64,000 nucleotides of DNA from Cryptomeria japonica (Eukaryota > Streptophyta > Pinopsida > Cupressales > Cupressaceae). The stretch covers positions 333,412,302 to 333,476,301 of the forward strand of contig NC_081413.1 of assembly GCF_030272615.1 (NCBI RefSeq), read 5' to 3'. A model generated the notes under the pieces. It was not told where the DNA came from. It ran no database searches and saw only the letters and a list, made by a program, of their open reading frames with translations. The stretch's first letter is position 1. Every line of letters begins with the position of its first letter. This document shows positions 22,884 through 36,300 of the stretch, piece by piece. The position numbers were made by a program, and so were the translations under genes.

Positions 22884-25804
22884 TATTTGTATATATATTT
22901 TAAACAACAAGTTTATTTATTCAACTTTAAGAAATGAATTTACATTTATGCATGCATATAAATTAGTTGTATATATATATATATATATTTATATATACAT
23001 ATAACAATATTAAATCTAGGGCAATTTCTTTTCATGCAATTATTTTTATTCCGAACAATTAATACAGATTAAATATTTTCTGCAATTTGATCATTTTATT
23101 TATTTCCCTTTTTTTTTTATTTAATATCCTCGTTGCCAAGTAGAAATAGTTAGGTTATTTAAATATTGATTTACTTTCAGCAAAATATAAAAAGAAGAAT
23201 TAAATCACTTAGAGTAGCAACGCTAGAATTTTTATTTATTTCTTTTAATCTATTTAACTATAGATTTTATTTTCTATACATAAACAAATGACAGTATTTA
23301 ATAATTCTAACAGCAACTATATAAATGACAAAATTTAATAAATTAATAGCAACTAGATAAATCTAGAGTAAAATAAAACTTTAGAAAAGACTATGATAAA
23401 TTTTGATTGTTATTTTCTGCAATAAACAAAATGACGAATTTAAATAAAACTAAATATGGCATTTCCATGTATAGATCTAACCTTTAGATTTTATTTTATT
23501 TCCCAACCTACTACATGTAGGTAGATCTATTCCATTCCTCTCCTAATTTCTTGATTTTAAATGCATAAAGGGAATGAATACATTTCTTTCTTTTCAAAAC
23601 ATCCTATACACAACAAATATTTATCTCAAAACTTTAGGAATTAAAACCAGAAATAATCATTTCTTTTCTGCAATATAACATAAATATATATTACATATCT
23701 TTAAAACATATTCACAAGTCTTTATTGTTACTTTACAAATGGATCTCTCATTATTAATAAATGAGGACTTTTAAACAAATAACAAATATATTTCCAAATA
23801 GATTTCTGCAACAAATAACTCCATCGAATTTCCACTTGTCCTAATTCTTTCCTTTCAACAACCTGCAAATAATCAAAGGATATTACCATGGAGTGCTCAC
23901 CTCCCAGCCTAGGCTAACTAGTAGCCACCCCCGAGCTTGGAGAACCAAGCCCTAGATAGGATTACACACATGCAAACACAGTAAACAAGGGGAAAACAAA
24001 CACAACACACTTCCCAACCCAGGGCTACACTGCACCACACATTGTGATGTCCTTTCAAGGGTGGTAGTGGACCAAGTACCCTGAGGAGACTGCAAGTATG
24101 GTAAAACATATAGCCACCTCATGGAAAACCAAATACATCATAAGTATAACAACCCCACATTCCTTATGCCCCCCAAGGCATTCATGCCTTATTCCCCTCC
24201 TTATGACCCCCAATGCATAAACAAGCCATGTAGCAAAGGTCACATAAAATCCCTTGTGATCACTCTCATAATGAGAGTCTCTCACTCGAGGGCTGTCACT
24301 TCTACCACCCACAAGACCATCCTCTCTCCCAAGAGTAGGAGGCCTTGATTACTCCCAAAGCACATAAAATGCCACACAAAAGTAAAACATAAAACACAAT
24401 AATTTTCCAAGGGAAAACATGTAAGAAAACTAGACCGTTTACACATGATATTCTTTCAATATAACATTCAATATGAAAACACATTACAAGTAAGGTGAAA
24501 CCAACCTTCAACTACCCAAGGGTATGCTAGTTTTGTTGAGGATGAGCAGCCCAATTCCACAAGTCTTTTCCTTTCTACACTTAGCCAAATTCTTAATTCA
24601 AAATCTATCTTTTTCCTTTCAAAATTCCTTGTCTCCAAAAATGGAGAGTGGGTGATTACACACAAAATCTCTCATTCTTTCTTAAGAAGACCCTAGTGAG
24701 AGTTCCCAAAAGTTTCTAAAACTAAAAAGGAAAGGTAGGAGAAAATGGGAAAGGGATCTCACATCCAAAAGGAAAGTTTACAACTTAGATGATCCTTCTA
24801 ATTTCAATTTTCGCACAACTTAGAAAAGTCACTTTTTAAGGTGTCAAAAAGGTCACATGAGAGTTGGTACATGCCTAAAATTACTCCTAACTCTTAGGTA
24901 TACCTTATGTGCTTTAGGAAACCCTATTAAACTACCCCTAGGTGTCCATTTAACCCTTTTTTAACCCATCTGAAGTTAATTTTCGGATCAAACTTAAGTT
25001 GACCATCCCAAAGATTCTTTACCCAAGGCATTTATGGAATCATATTAAATTAATTGAAAAAAACTATAGTTAAACAACTCCCTCCAAGAGACAAATTTAA
25101 AAACTCAAACATAAATCAAAACATGTGTCAAGTGACACAAAGAAAATACTTTTACAAAATTATACATGAAATCTTGTCTCTTGTTGGATTTACACAAATA
25201 AACAAAATTCAATTTAACATTCATGCAACAATCACTTTCATGAATAAAATACAATACAAATTGGGTGTTGTCTCTCCAAATAGACAAACCCTGGTTTTAC
25301 GAATGCACGTAGGTCTAGGTTTGGTTCTCCATAATACTTCCATGGTCACATGGATAATTTTCTTGCGCATCTTAATTACACATTAGTAATTTCAAATACC
25401 GTCATATAAGGTAAAACACATGATTAAGAATACACATCAAACACTCTGCATACAATATACATTAAATCAATACATCTTGCATCCAAATAACTCAACATAA
25501 GCAATTATCATATTTCTCATAATTTTGATCCATATAAAACATGCATCCTATTTCCATCATCATAGGAAAGTCCTGCAAATCCATAAATGATATACATCAT
25601 CTCAAATTTATCTTATTCTAGAATCATATAGAGCTCTATAACATAAAGCATATAAGTGAAGCATCAACATATAGTAATGTTATCCAAAACATGGAATAAT
25701 ATAAGTTCTAAATCCATAATGCATAAAAATAAAGCATCCATAATAGTCTCAACATAAAAATCATTGAACTACTAGACCGAGTCGGGGTAGGGCCTCACAC
25801 AGTG

Positions 25805-26790
25805 TATTATGAGAGATCACGTCGGGATCTAGGGGATCTAATTAGAGAGGTTATGTGCCTCCAGACACCATCTTTTGGGGGATCTACCAACGGGGTAGAA
25901 GCTGAGGCTTGGCTATTAAGCCTTGATAGGTGCTTTGCATTGTGCGCTTATGAGAGCAATATAAAGGCATGTGTAGCAGTCCACCTATTGAGAGCAACAA
26001 CCTCCACATGGTGGAGGCAGGAGGAATACAAGTGTGGTTTAGTTGCTGATACCCTCACATGGGAGATTTTTACAGAGAGGTTCAAGGAGAGGTACTTATC
26101 AGAGCATTACAGACAGCGTAGGATAGATGAGTTCCATGATCTCCAACAGAAGGGTCTCTCAGTGACCCAGTACAAGAGAAAGTTCTTCGAGCTCTTGCCA
26201 TACGTGGACTACCTGAAAGATGAGAAGCTTCTCGTCAATCATTTTATCAGAGGGCTGAATGTTGGCATAATAGGACCAGTGAGGATGTCCGCTCCAGGGA
26301 GCCTTTGGGTTGCTGTGGAGAAGGCCCTGATAGTAGAGGAGATTTAGGTCAGGCCATAGGATACAAGGGATCAGTTCCAGAACTGAAACCCTATACCCCA
26401 GACATACGGATTTCAGAAACCCCATTGGAAAGATAATAACAAGAACACACCAGGGTTCTCCAAACCCCCTCCTCTGCAACAGTCACAGCAGAACCAGAGG
26501 CAGAGGCCTCTATAGAGTTAGTAGGGCACAAAGCCCAGGTAGTGGCAGTCTCAGGGTTAGAGGCAAGATCAGCGATCTCAGGTTCCTTACACACCTCCGG
26601 CGAGGACTCGGCAGTCCTCCAGGGGTGGGTACAGTGGTTCTAGTAGGACAGGGGGATAGTCTTTCTCTAGGCCTCAAGGCATCCAGTTTCAGGCACGTAG
26701 TGCTTATTTCACATGTGGAGCCATGGGGCACATGGCAAAAGAGTGTCCTCAAGGTCAGATGGTAGGGAATCAGAGGATGGCAGTATCAGA
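25805..26790 (+). pseudogene. gag: Element V Gag C-terminus with decayed zinc knuckle
   Basis: Continues gag from 21549. The retrotransposon gag domain (25860-26345) has EAWLLSLDRCF near 25904, a WWRQEE segment near 26009 and an ERYLSEHYRQRR segment near 26088. The TAG at 26345-26347 ends the frame. A nucleocapsid motif YFTCGAMGHMAKEC near 26705 is a CCHC knuckle whose first Cys is now Tyr (TAT for TGT). Confidence 0.8.
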
Positions 26791-26887
26791 GCCTACAATT
26801 GGAGATATGGGCAGGTCCCATAGAGTCTTTGCAGCAGTTGACAATCGCTAGGCAGAGCACTAGGCCATAGTCATTGAGGCTACAGGT

Positions 26888-27480
26888 ATGATCAGAGGTA
26901 ACAGTGTATCTATATTATTTGACTCAGGAGCTACTGACTCCTTTATATCTCCATTGGTTTTGGAGCATTGCGGGCTAGTGGCAACTAGACAGGGTGTTAG
27001 TTGGGAAGTGGAGTTAGCTTCAAGGGCTAGAGTGTCAGTGGAATCAGAGGTTAGGGCATGTCAGCTTCAGATTGGCAATACCACCACCCTAGTAGACCTT
27101 AGAGTTACACCACTTGGATCATATCGCATCGTACTTGGCATGGATTGACTTTATGCCCACAAAGCCAAGATGGATTGCCACTAGAAAGAAATCGAGTGTG
27201 AGGATGATCAAGGTTCACCCATAGTAATCACAGGGACTCGGAGACCCGTGTCTCTTCGTATGATTTCCACAATGCAGCTTAAGCGGAGCATGCGAAAGGG
27301 ATGTCAGCATTTTCCATCACTATCAGTGATAGAGAGGAAGAGGACAAAAAGGAAACATCGATTGATGACCATCCTATCCTTAAGGGATATTCAGACGTGT
27401 TTCCCTCAGAGCTACCTGGAATGTCGCCCCGTAGAGAGATTGACTTTCATATAGACCTTGTACCAGGAGTGGAGCCAGTT
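26888..27480 (+). pseudogene. pol: Element V aspartic protease
   Basis: The active-site region FDSGATDSF is at 26920-26946 and the flap-end IVLGMD at 27129-27146, spaced as in gypsy proteases. A TGA at 27147-27149 and a frame change follow. The next segment (27300-27480) contains the conserved chromovirus linker YSDVFPSELPGMSPRREIDF in another frame. Confidence 0.8.
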
Positions 27481-28720
27481 TCAAGAGAACCTTAAATGAT
27501 GACCACAAATGAGCTTAATGAGCTCAAGATGTAGCTTAAGGAACTCCTAGAGAAGGGTCACATTCATCCTAGCGTATCCCCGTGGGGTGCACCAGTCATC
27601 TTCATGAAGAAGAAGGATGGGTCTCTTCGGTTATGCATGGATTATCGTCAGTTGAACAAAGTAACCATCAAGAACCGATATCCCTTGCCCAGGATTGATA
27701 ATTTATTCGACCAACTTCAGGGAGCCAAAGTATTTTCCAAAATTGATCTAAAGTCAGGATACCATCAGTTGAGAATAGTGGAAAGTGATATCCACAAGAC
27801 CGCATTTCGCACTATATATGGCCACTATGAGTTCACCGTGGTTCCATTCGGTCTTACAAATGCTCTAGCTATTTTCATGAGCCTCATGAATGGGGTATTC
27901 TGCACATTTCTTGACCATTTCATGATTGTGTTCCTTGATGACATATTGATATATTCCTGGAATGAGAAGGAGCATGAGGAGCACTTGAGGCAAGTTTTAC
28001 AGTGTTTGAGGGACAATCAGTTGTTTGGCAGTTTGTCAAAGTGTGCTTTCTTTCGATCAGAGGTCAAGTACCTTGGGCACATTATTTCCGGTGATGAGAT
28101 CTCAGTAGACCCATCCAAGATTAGAGCTATTATGGATTGGCCAGTGCCAACCAATGTGACAGAGGTCAGGAGCTTCATGGGCTTAGCAGGTTATTACTAA
28201 CGCTTTGTTGAGGGATTCCCTAGAGTCGCACATCCTATTACTTCTCTTCAACGTAAAGGGAATAAATTTGAGTGGACAGAGAAGTGCGAGAGGGCCTTTC
28301 AGGAACTCAAAAAGGTACTTACTAGCGCACCTATCCTTGTAGTACCAGATCCCTCAGTTGACTTCATGGTTTGCACAGATGCTTCCCTAGAGGATTTAGG
28401 AGCAGTCCTTATGTAGGATGGTAGGGTTATAGATTTTGAGTCTAGGAAACTTAAGACTCATGAGCTTAACTACCCTACTCATGACCTTGAGCTTGTAGCA
28501 ATAGTGCATGTACTTGTGAGGTGGAGACACTTCCTTTTGGGTCATCATTTTGAGCTTCATTCAGGCCATCAGAGTCTTCAGTACATATTCACTCAGCCAA
28601 ACCTTAGTGCATGACAGAGGAGATGGATGGAGTTCTTGTGCGAGTATGATTTTGATGTTCACTACATCAAAGGGAAAGAAAACGTAGTTGCAGATGCTTT
28701 AAGTAGGAGATGTCATGAGG
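27481..28720 (+). pseudogene. pol: Element V reverse transcriptase and RNase H
   Basis: RNA-dependent DNA polymerase with attached RNase H. RT blocks: [20 protein letters not shown] (27637-27696), [13 protein letters not shown] (27733-27771), the active site FLDD (27931-27942), and the thumb motif KVKYLGH-like at 28060. RNase H follows with CTDASLEDLGAVL near 28375 (first Asp), a DLELVAIVHVL segment near 28483, and VVADALSRR near 28689. Stops include TAA 28198-28200 and TAG 28414-28416 (CAG expected). Confidence 0.88.
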
Positions 28721-28779
28721 TATACACCATATCTATGGGCATGGATTTGAGAGATTGTATACTATAGCAGTTGCCAGAG

Positions 28780-29900
28780 GATGGATGGTATTCAGAGGTT
28801 TGTCAGGTGATACGATCTCAGGAAACTCTAGAAGGGAAATATGTGGATTAACTTTGGAGACTGATGGACTATTATGCCATAGAGGGCGCATCTATGTACC
28901 TTCTTTCGGGGGATTGCAAGAATTCATTGTCACAGAGGCTCAAAGAGCTCCTTATGCAGCACATCCCAGAGTCAAGAAGATGCATGCTGACTTGAGATAG
29001 TTATATCATTGGCCAGGAATGTGGCAGCTCATTGTTGAGTTAGTAGCCTGATGCCTTGAGTGTCAGAGAGTCAAGGTGGAGCACCGCCATCCAGGTGGGT
29101 TGCTCCAGTCTCATGTTATACCAGAGTGGAAGTGGGATAATATATCCATGGATTTCATCATTAGTCTTCCTATGTCATCTCATCACCATGATGCCATCTT
29201 CGTGACAGTTGACAAGTTGACCAAAGTGGCCCATTTTTCACTAGTTCGGACTACCTTCACAACACCAGCAGTAGCACAGGTGTTCTTGCGAGACATTGTC
29301 AGACTTCATGGCATTCCATGCAAGATTATTTATGATAGGGATTCCCTCTTCACTTCTTCCTTTTGGAAGGCATTACAGGAAGCTATGGGCACTAAGCTCA
29401 ACTTCAGTACAGCCTATCATCCAGAAATGGATGGTCAGACAGAGAGGGTTAACCAAGTGTTAGAGGATATGCTTTGCATGTACGTCATGGATCATCAGAC
29501 CAGATGGGAAGAGTACCTTCCCTTAGTGGAGTTTTCCTATAACAATGGGCATCACACTTCTTTGGGGATGCCACCCTATCAGGCATTATACGGCAGGCCT
29601 TGTAGGACACCGTTGAGTTGGGACCGCATAGAGGACAAAGTTGCTATTGGATTTGAGATAGTTTGGGATATGGAATAGCAGGTGGAATTGATTAGGCAAC
29701 GTCTTAGAGAGGCATAGGATAGACAGATGAAATATGCAGATGCGAAGAGGATAGACCATAGCTACTTGGTTGGGGACAGAGTCTTCTTGAGAGTGTGACC
29801 ACATAAGAGTCCAATCCGTTACGAAAAGGGTTCTAAGCTCGCACCTCATTTTGTAGGAACATTTCAAATCCTTGAGAGGATAGGAATAGTTGCCTACCAT
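28780..29900 (+). pseudogene. pol: Element V integrase
   Basis: Zinc-binding HHCC region near 28965-29065 (ends CLECQ). Catalytic core: D in SMDFIISLP (near 29150), D in IYDRDSLFTS (near 29333), E in GQTERVNQ (near 29440). A GPY/F-like PHFVGTFQI region lies near 29848. Several TAG/TGA stops (29008, 29050, 29677, 29715, 29797). Confidence 0.87.
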
Positions 29901-29906
29901 TTAGCA

Positions 29907-30164
29907 TTGCCACCTATCCTGTCACACATCCATGATGTGTTTCATGTATTAGTTTTGAGAAAGTATATCTATGATGAGTCTCATATTTTAGATTGGGATG
30001 CCTTGCAGGTGGAGTCGAACGGGCAGCTAGCTTTGGAGCCCATTCGCATTTTGGCACGCTGGATGCTGGCCCTTCGAGGTCGAGAGCTGGACCAAGTTAG
30101 GGTCCAATGGGATTTCTATGATGAGGTTACGACTTCATGGGAGGATGCAGCAAGTATGAGATAA
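29907..30164 (+). pseudogene. Element V C-terminal chromodomain-like tail
   Basis: After HDVFHVLVLRKYI comes LEPIRILARWMLALRGRELD and VQWDF..TTSWEDAASMR, which fits a chromovirus chromodomain, a histone-binding module thought to direct integration. The final W-E-x(n)-M-R is typical. The stop is at 30162-30164. Confidence 0.75.
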
Positions 30165-30210
30165 TAGTACCCTCATATTTTTTATGAACTCCAGGAGGAA
30201 GTTCATGCCT

Positions 30211-30222
30211 AGAGGGGGAGGG
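30211..30222 (+). other. Polypurine tract of element V
   Basis: AGAGGGGGAGGG lies immediately before the 3' LTR start TGTGAGG at 30223. Confidence 0.9.
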
Positions 30223-33200
30223 TGTGAGGCCCTACCCTGACTCATCCTAGCATTTCAGTGATTTTCATGTTGAAACTATTATGGATGCTTTATTTTATGC
30301 ATTATGGATTTAGAACTTATATGATTTCATGATTTGGATAACATTGATATATATGGATGTTTTATTTATATGCTTTATGATATAGAACTCTATATGATTC
30401 TAGAATAGGATAAATTTGAGATGATGTATGTCATTATTGGATTTGCAGGACTTTCCTATGATGATAGAAATAGGAATGCATGTTTTATGAATGAATCAAA
30501 ATTATGTGGATTATGATAATTGCTTATGTGGATTTATTAGATCTAAGGTATATCGATTTGTTTAAATATAAATTGCATGCAAAGTGTTTGATGTGTATTC
30601 TCATTCATGTGTGGATATTATATGAGTTTATTTGGAATTACTAATGTGTAATTGAGATGCACAGGAAAATTATCCATGTAACCATGGAAACATTATGGAG
30701 AACCAAACCTAGACCTATGTACATTCGTAAAGCTAGGGGTTGTCTATTTGGAGAGACAACACCCCGTATGTATCGTATTTTATTTGTGAAAGTAAATGTT
30801 GCATGTGTGTTAAATTGAATTTATTAATTTGTGTAAATCCAACAAGAGATAAAATTTCATGTGTAATGTTGTAAAGTATTTTATTGTGTCACTTGACACA
30901 TGTGTCGAATTATGTCTTGATTTTTGAATTGTGTCTTGGAGGGAGTTGTTTTAACCATAGTTTTTTCAAATAATTTAATGTGGTTCTATATTTTCCTTGG
31001 GTAGAGAATCTTTGGGGTGGTCAACTTAGGTTTGACCAGAAAGTTAACTTTAGATGGGTTTAAAAGGGGTTAAATGGACTCCTAGGGGTAGTTTAAAGGT
31101 GTTTCCTAAATCCCATAAGGTATACCTAAGGGTTAGGAGTAATTTTAGGCATGTGACAACTCCCGTGTGGTTGTTTAGTCACCATAAAAAGTGGGTTTCC
31201 TAAGGCAAGCGAAAATTGAATTTAGAAGGCATCATCTAGGTTAGTTAACTTTTCTTTTTGATGAGAGATCCCTTTTGATCTTTTTCGGACTTTTTCCTTT
31301 TTCAATTTTGGAAACCTATGAGAACTCTCATTGAGGTCTTCTTAGGCAAGAATGAGAGATTTTGTGGGTAATCACCCACTCTCCATTTTTGGAGACAATG
31401 CAATTTTGAAAAGAAAAGATTTGGTATAGGAATTTGGCTAAGTGTAGAGAAACAAGGATTGTGGAATTGGGTTGCTCATCCTTAACTAGATCTAGCATAC
31501 CTTTGGGCAGTTTGAAGGTTGGTTTAACTTCTCTTTGTATTGTTTTCATGTTGCATGTTATGTTGAAAAGATTTGCTTGTATGAAAAAGCTAGTTTCTTG
31601 TATTTTTTTCCCTTGTGAAAATTATTTTGTGTTCTATATTTTACTTCTTGTATGCATTTTTTTCTGTGCTTTGGGAGTAACCAAGGCCTCCTACTCTTGG
31701 GAGAGAGGATGGTCTTGTGGGTGGTAGAAGTTTGACAGCCCTTGAGTGAGAGGCTCTCATTATGAGCGTGATCTCAAGAGATATATATGTGACCCTTGTT
31801 GCATGGCCTGTTTATGCATTTGGGGGTCATAAGGAGGGAAATATGGCATGGATGCCTTGGGGGGTATAAGGATGTGGGCTTAAAGTACTTATGATATATT
31901 TTTGGTTGCCATGAGGTGGCTTGTGTTTCTACAGTCTTGCAGTCTCCTCAGGGTATTTGGTCCACTACCACCCTTGAAAAGACATCACATTTTGTGGTGC
32001 AGTGTAGCCTTGGTTGGGAATATGATGTTGTGGTTGTTATCCCTTGTTTGTTGTGTTTGCATGTGTGTAACCTGTCTAGGGCTTGGTTCTCCAAGTTTGG
32101 GGGTGGCTTCTAGTAAGCCTAGGCTGGGAGGTTGGCACTCCATGGTCATAGCCTTTTGATTTATTTGCAAGTTGTTGGAAGAAAAGTAAAGGACAAGAAG
32201 TTGCTGAAATTATTTGTTTACAGAGAAACAATTTGGGAATGAAATATTTTATATTTTAAAGTGCAGCAATGTGAAAGGCAAATTATATGTTGTAATAACT
32301 TTGAAATGAAAATGTATCTATTTTAATTGAAGTCCTCATTTAATAGAAATGAGGGACTAGTTTGGGTATTTCACCCTCTTGTAATAATGTCTATATTGTA
32401 TTCTAAAAATGCCTTAAATAAATGCATTATTTCTATTAATTTATTATTGCATAAATGAAATGATTCTATTGGGTTTTAGCTTGTATTGTTCTTAAAAGTG
32501 TAATGATTGCATGCATGTCACTTTGAAAATAAATGTTCATTTTATTTCTTATTTGCATATCTCTAAGGATAAATTCAAATGATTCTAGATAAATAAAGTT
32601 GTTGTTAAGATTTATTTAATTCTGTCTTTTACTTATTTGCAGAAATTAAAATCTAGAATTAAATGGTTTATCTAATTTAAATAATCATATATTTATATAA
32701 TTGTTGTTCATATTTATTTAACTTTGTTAATTACTTATTTGCAGAAATTAAATCTACAGTTAAATAGTCTATCTCTGATTGTTGGTATTCAATTCTAAAA
32801 ATAAAAATACACAGATTTAAATAGATTATTTTAATCAATCTGTTTAAAAAGTTTTCTTTTTCTTAAAATATATATATGTGACGTTATTCATCTATAAAAT
32901 AAAACCCATATTAATCTACCCCTGAATTAAGCATGGAAGGATTATATATATATATATATTTAAATAAGAGTATTTTTACATTTTAAAACCAAATATTAAA
33001 AAAAATGAGTAAAAGATTTTTTTAAATTTTAAGTTTTTTATTATTAAAAATAAATAGAAATAAAAAATAAAAAAACTAAATTAATTACCAAATGAACTTT
33101 TCTTTTTTTTTTGGGGGGGGGAAGCCGAAGGGCCGAACCACTGTGTGGACACACAGTGGCACCCGTGGCCTCCATTGTGTGGACACACAGTGGATGGCCC

Positions 33201-34159
33201 CGCGGCCACCACTGTGTGGACACACAGTGGGTGGCACCCGGTGCCACCGCCGTTGTGTGTTCACACAGTGGCGGCCGGGGAAACCCCGCACCACCACTTC
33301 CTCCCTTTCTTCGAGCTCGACCGCCAGTACTCTCCCATGGAAACCTCCACCCTGCACAAAAAGAGAGAAATAAAACCCTAGCCCGAGTAGGGTTAGGGTA
33401 GAATAAATAAAAGAAGAGATTATAAAATGTAGGGCATTTTATAATATATATACTTTTAGTTTAGGGTTTTGCATGGATAATTTATAATAATGTAAAGTTA
33501 TATTTATATATAGAGTTTAAAAATATGAATGGTTAGGGCAAAATGTAGATTAAATATTTTATTAAGTGTTTATAATTTATAGATATTTTTAATAAACATA
33601 TGGGGTTATCTTTTTAAAAAAAAAAATGTTTAAATTTAAAACACTTATGAAGTTTAATCTTTTAGAAACTTTATAACAAATTGGGTAAGTTATTCTGGCT
33701 GGGAAAATATATTTTATAGTCCACCTAAATATAAGTTTTTGATGAGATTAAACTTTATAGGAAAATATTCATTATGAATTTAATTGACCCTTTTGTCGAT
33801 TTAGTTTAAACACATTTTCATTATTGTTAAAATAAAATATAGACATTTATAAACTAAGTGCTAGGACTAATTTAATTAGTTGCTAAAAACAATTAATGGT
33901 TATTAGAGATTAACTTTATCTACATCAATTAATTGACTAAATTAATTTATTGATTAAAATCGATGAGATAATAAAATATTCTTTTAGTATTCCGCATTTG
34001 ATTCAAGTTATTGTCATTTACTTGAGTTAGTGGTTAGAGTTAACTCGCACATAAGTAAGACAAACTTGCTAGTGCATTTCATATTAGCAAATTTAATGTT
34101 ATAGGTTGTTATTTTTTTTAAAAATCATCTTGCTTGTGCCCAAAAGTTTGGGCATGACA
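30223..34159 (+). repeat. 3' LTR of element V
   Basis: Near-identical to 17121-21022, followed by TSD CTTTG. It contains the second palindrome array (33138-33272). Differences from the 5' LTR include small indels in AT runs and scattered transitions. Confidence 0.95.
33138..33272. repeat. Palindrome array, four units, in 3' LTR of V
   Basis: Units near 33138, 33172, 33209 and 33250 with the same consensus and spacing as at 19999. The altered arm of unit 1 in the 5' LTR is regular here, whereas unit 2 here has CCATTGTGTG in its left arm. Confidence 0.9.
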
Positions 34160-34164
34160 CTTTG

Positions 34165-35830
34165 GTAGTCAGGTCAATGCCCTTAGCCACAAAAAAGATA
34201 ATCAAAACAAAAAACATGTTTCCTTAGGTGAAAACCTCTACGAGGCACCTTTGGATGAGCAAAAAATAAAAACAAAGGGTATATTCGAAAGTAAAAACCT
34301 GGAAAAGGCACTTGATGATGAGGGACTTGACTTCCCTACCATTGGTTACCTTCCACGGGATAGATCAAATTTGTTGGTAGAAGAAACAGATAGCGTTAAT
34401 ATGGGCACATAAGCCATCCCACAAAATGTGCTCATTGCCAAGTCCCTCATAGAAAAAGAGAAACAAGATTTCATCAGCTTCCTTACAGAGGTAAAAATCA
34501 ATTTTACATGGTCCTATGCCGATATGCCAGGGTTGGATCCTGCCTTGGTGGTTCACAATCTCGCTGTCCACCCAGATGCAAAACCCGTAAAACAAAAATT
34601 GCGCAAAATGCACCCGCATATTGTACTCCTGGTCAAGGTGGAACTCCAAAAATGTTAGATGCAGAATTCATCAAACCCATAGACTACGCTGAATGGGTCT
34701 CCAACATTGTACCTGTCAGCAAACCTACCGGGGCATCCACATCTGCACAGATTTCTAAGATCTAAATAAAGCTTGTCCTAAAGATAATTTCCCGCTCCCC
34801 AATATAGATATGATTGTGGACCTTACAGCAGGACATGAGATGTTGTCGCTTATGGATGGATTTTTCGGATACAACCAAATCAGTATTGCAGATGAGGATC
34901 AGTATAAAACCGCATTCACAACACCATGGGGTACCTTTTGTTACCGAGTCATGCCTTTTGGCCTTAAAAATGCGGGAGCTACATATCAACGTGCCATGAC
35001 AATAATTTTTCAAGACCTCTTGCACAAAATCATGGAGGACTATGTGGATGATCTGCTAGGCAAATCTAAGACAAGGCAAGAACACATCCCCATCCTAAAG
35101 CAGATCTTTGAAAGATTATAAAAATACAAACTATGCCTGAATCCCAAAAAGTGTGTGTTTGGAGTCACATCGGGAAAACTATTAGGATTCATTGTTTCCC
35201 GCAGAGGCATCAAGGTTGATCCTACAAAAGTAAAAGCTATCATGAAAATGCCTCCACAAAAAACTCTTAGACAACTGCACAGTCTCCAGGGGAAACTACA
35301 ATCTATTAGATGCTTTATTTCACAATTGGTAGATAAGTGTCATCCATTTGCACACCTCTTGCACAAGGACACAAGATTCAAATGGGACTGCTTATGCCAA
35401 AAGGCCTTTGAAAAACTAAAAGAATATCTAGCATCACCTCCAGTGTTGATGCCTCCTACTCTTGGAAAACCCCTTATTTTGTATATATGTGCTACTGCAG
35501 TGGAATTGGGGGCATTATTGGCACAGACAGATGATCAAGGGAAGGAACATACCATTTACTACATCAGTCAGACACTAGTGGGGTATGAACTCAATTATAC
35601 CCCCATTGAAAGAGCATGATTGGCATTGATATTTAGAACACAGAAGCTCTGACACTATATGCTAAACAACAAAACAAAACTAATTGCTAAGATTGATCCA
35701 CTTAAATATCTCCTATCAAAAGCTGCTCTCACTGGCAGAACCGCTAAATGGGTCATTCTCTTAAGAGTGTTTGATATTGAATATGTGGACAAAAAGGTAA
35801 TCAAGGGATAGGTCATTTCAGATCAGTTGG
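34165..35830 (+). pseudogene. pol: Element T reverse transcriptase and RNase H
   Basis: Continues T after V. RT blocks: the MPGLDPALVVHNLAVHP approach region near 34528, a decayed DLNKACPKDNFPLPNID segment near 34757, MSLMDGFFGYNQI-like near 34840, TTPWGTFCYRVMPFGLKNAG near 34918, and the active site YVDD at 35041-35052. RNase H follows: a CATAVELGALLAQ segment near 35491, YISQTL near 35561, ELNYTPIERA near 35590. Frameshifts (around 34655-34810) and stops interrupt it. Confidence 0.88.
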
Positions 35831-35889
35831 TTGAAGCTCCACTTCTAGATGACCATCCTCTTCTCACAAAATTACCAGATGAGTTCATT

Positions 35890-36300
35890 ATGACTGTTAC
35901 CACATCCTCCACATGGTGATTGTACTTTGATGGCTCTTGCACCCAAAATGGATCGGGGGCAGGAATATTATTGATCACACCTCAAGGAGATGGCATCCAA
36001 AAATCATACAAGATAGCCTTTGCATGTACCAACAACATAGCAGAATACGAGGCACTCATCATAGGTTTGCGCTTGGCTATCCACTGAAAAATAAAGGAAT
36101 TACAAGTCTATGGTGATTCCCAAGTCGTTATAAAACAAGTCAATGATGAGTACCAGAAAAAGATGATAAACTCCTTCCCTACCATACCATGGTTGAAGAT
36201 CTTAAGAAACATTTCATGACAATCAAGTTTGATCAAATCCCACAAACAAACAACAAGGCTGCAGATGCAATGGCCACCATTGGCTCCCTCCTTCAAATGC
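35890..36300 (+). pseudogene. Element T archaeal-type RNase H (aRNH), downstream of RT-RNase H
   Basis: A second RNase H domain. Catalytic positions visible: D in YFDGSC (near 35929), E in NIAEYEAL (near 36044), D in VYGDSQVV (near 36112), D in KAADAMA (near 36265). The extra aRNH after the normal RNase H is a hallmark of Tat-lineage Ty3/gypsy elements. A TGA before FDGS and a frame change at 36150-36190 mark decay. Confidence 0.85.

Larger units (their letters stand above)
21555..25799 (-). mobile_element. Solo LTR (S) of a V-related chromovirus, reverse orientation
   Basis: The plus strand begins TGTCATGCCC and ends GGGCCTCACA; reversed, it starts TGTGAGGCCCTACCCCGACT like V's LTRs. TSD CAGTG is at 21550-21554 and 25800-25804. 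It shares blocks with V's LTRs (for example the CTCCTACTCTTGGGAGAG segment near 24330 and the palindrome array), but is longer (4.2 kb) and clearly diverged. No internal region or second LTR is present, so LTR-LTR recombination probably removed the rest. Confidence 0.93.
17121..34159 (+). mobile_element. Element V: chromovirus (Ty3/gypsy, Tekay/Del-like) inserted in element T
   Basis: LTRs at 17121-21022 and 30223-34159 flanked by TSD CTTTG (17116-17120, 34160-34164). Met-tRNA PBS, gag with decayed zinc knuckle, protease, RT, RNase H, integrase, chromodomain-like tail and PPT are in canonical order. The long LTRs (3.9 kb) and C-terminal chromodomain point to the Tekay/Del clade of chromoviruses. 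A solo LTR sits in its gag. Confidence 0.93.
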
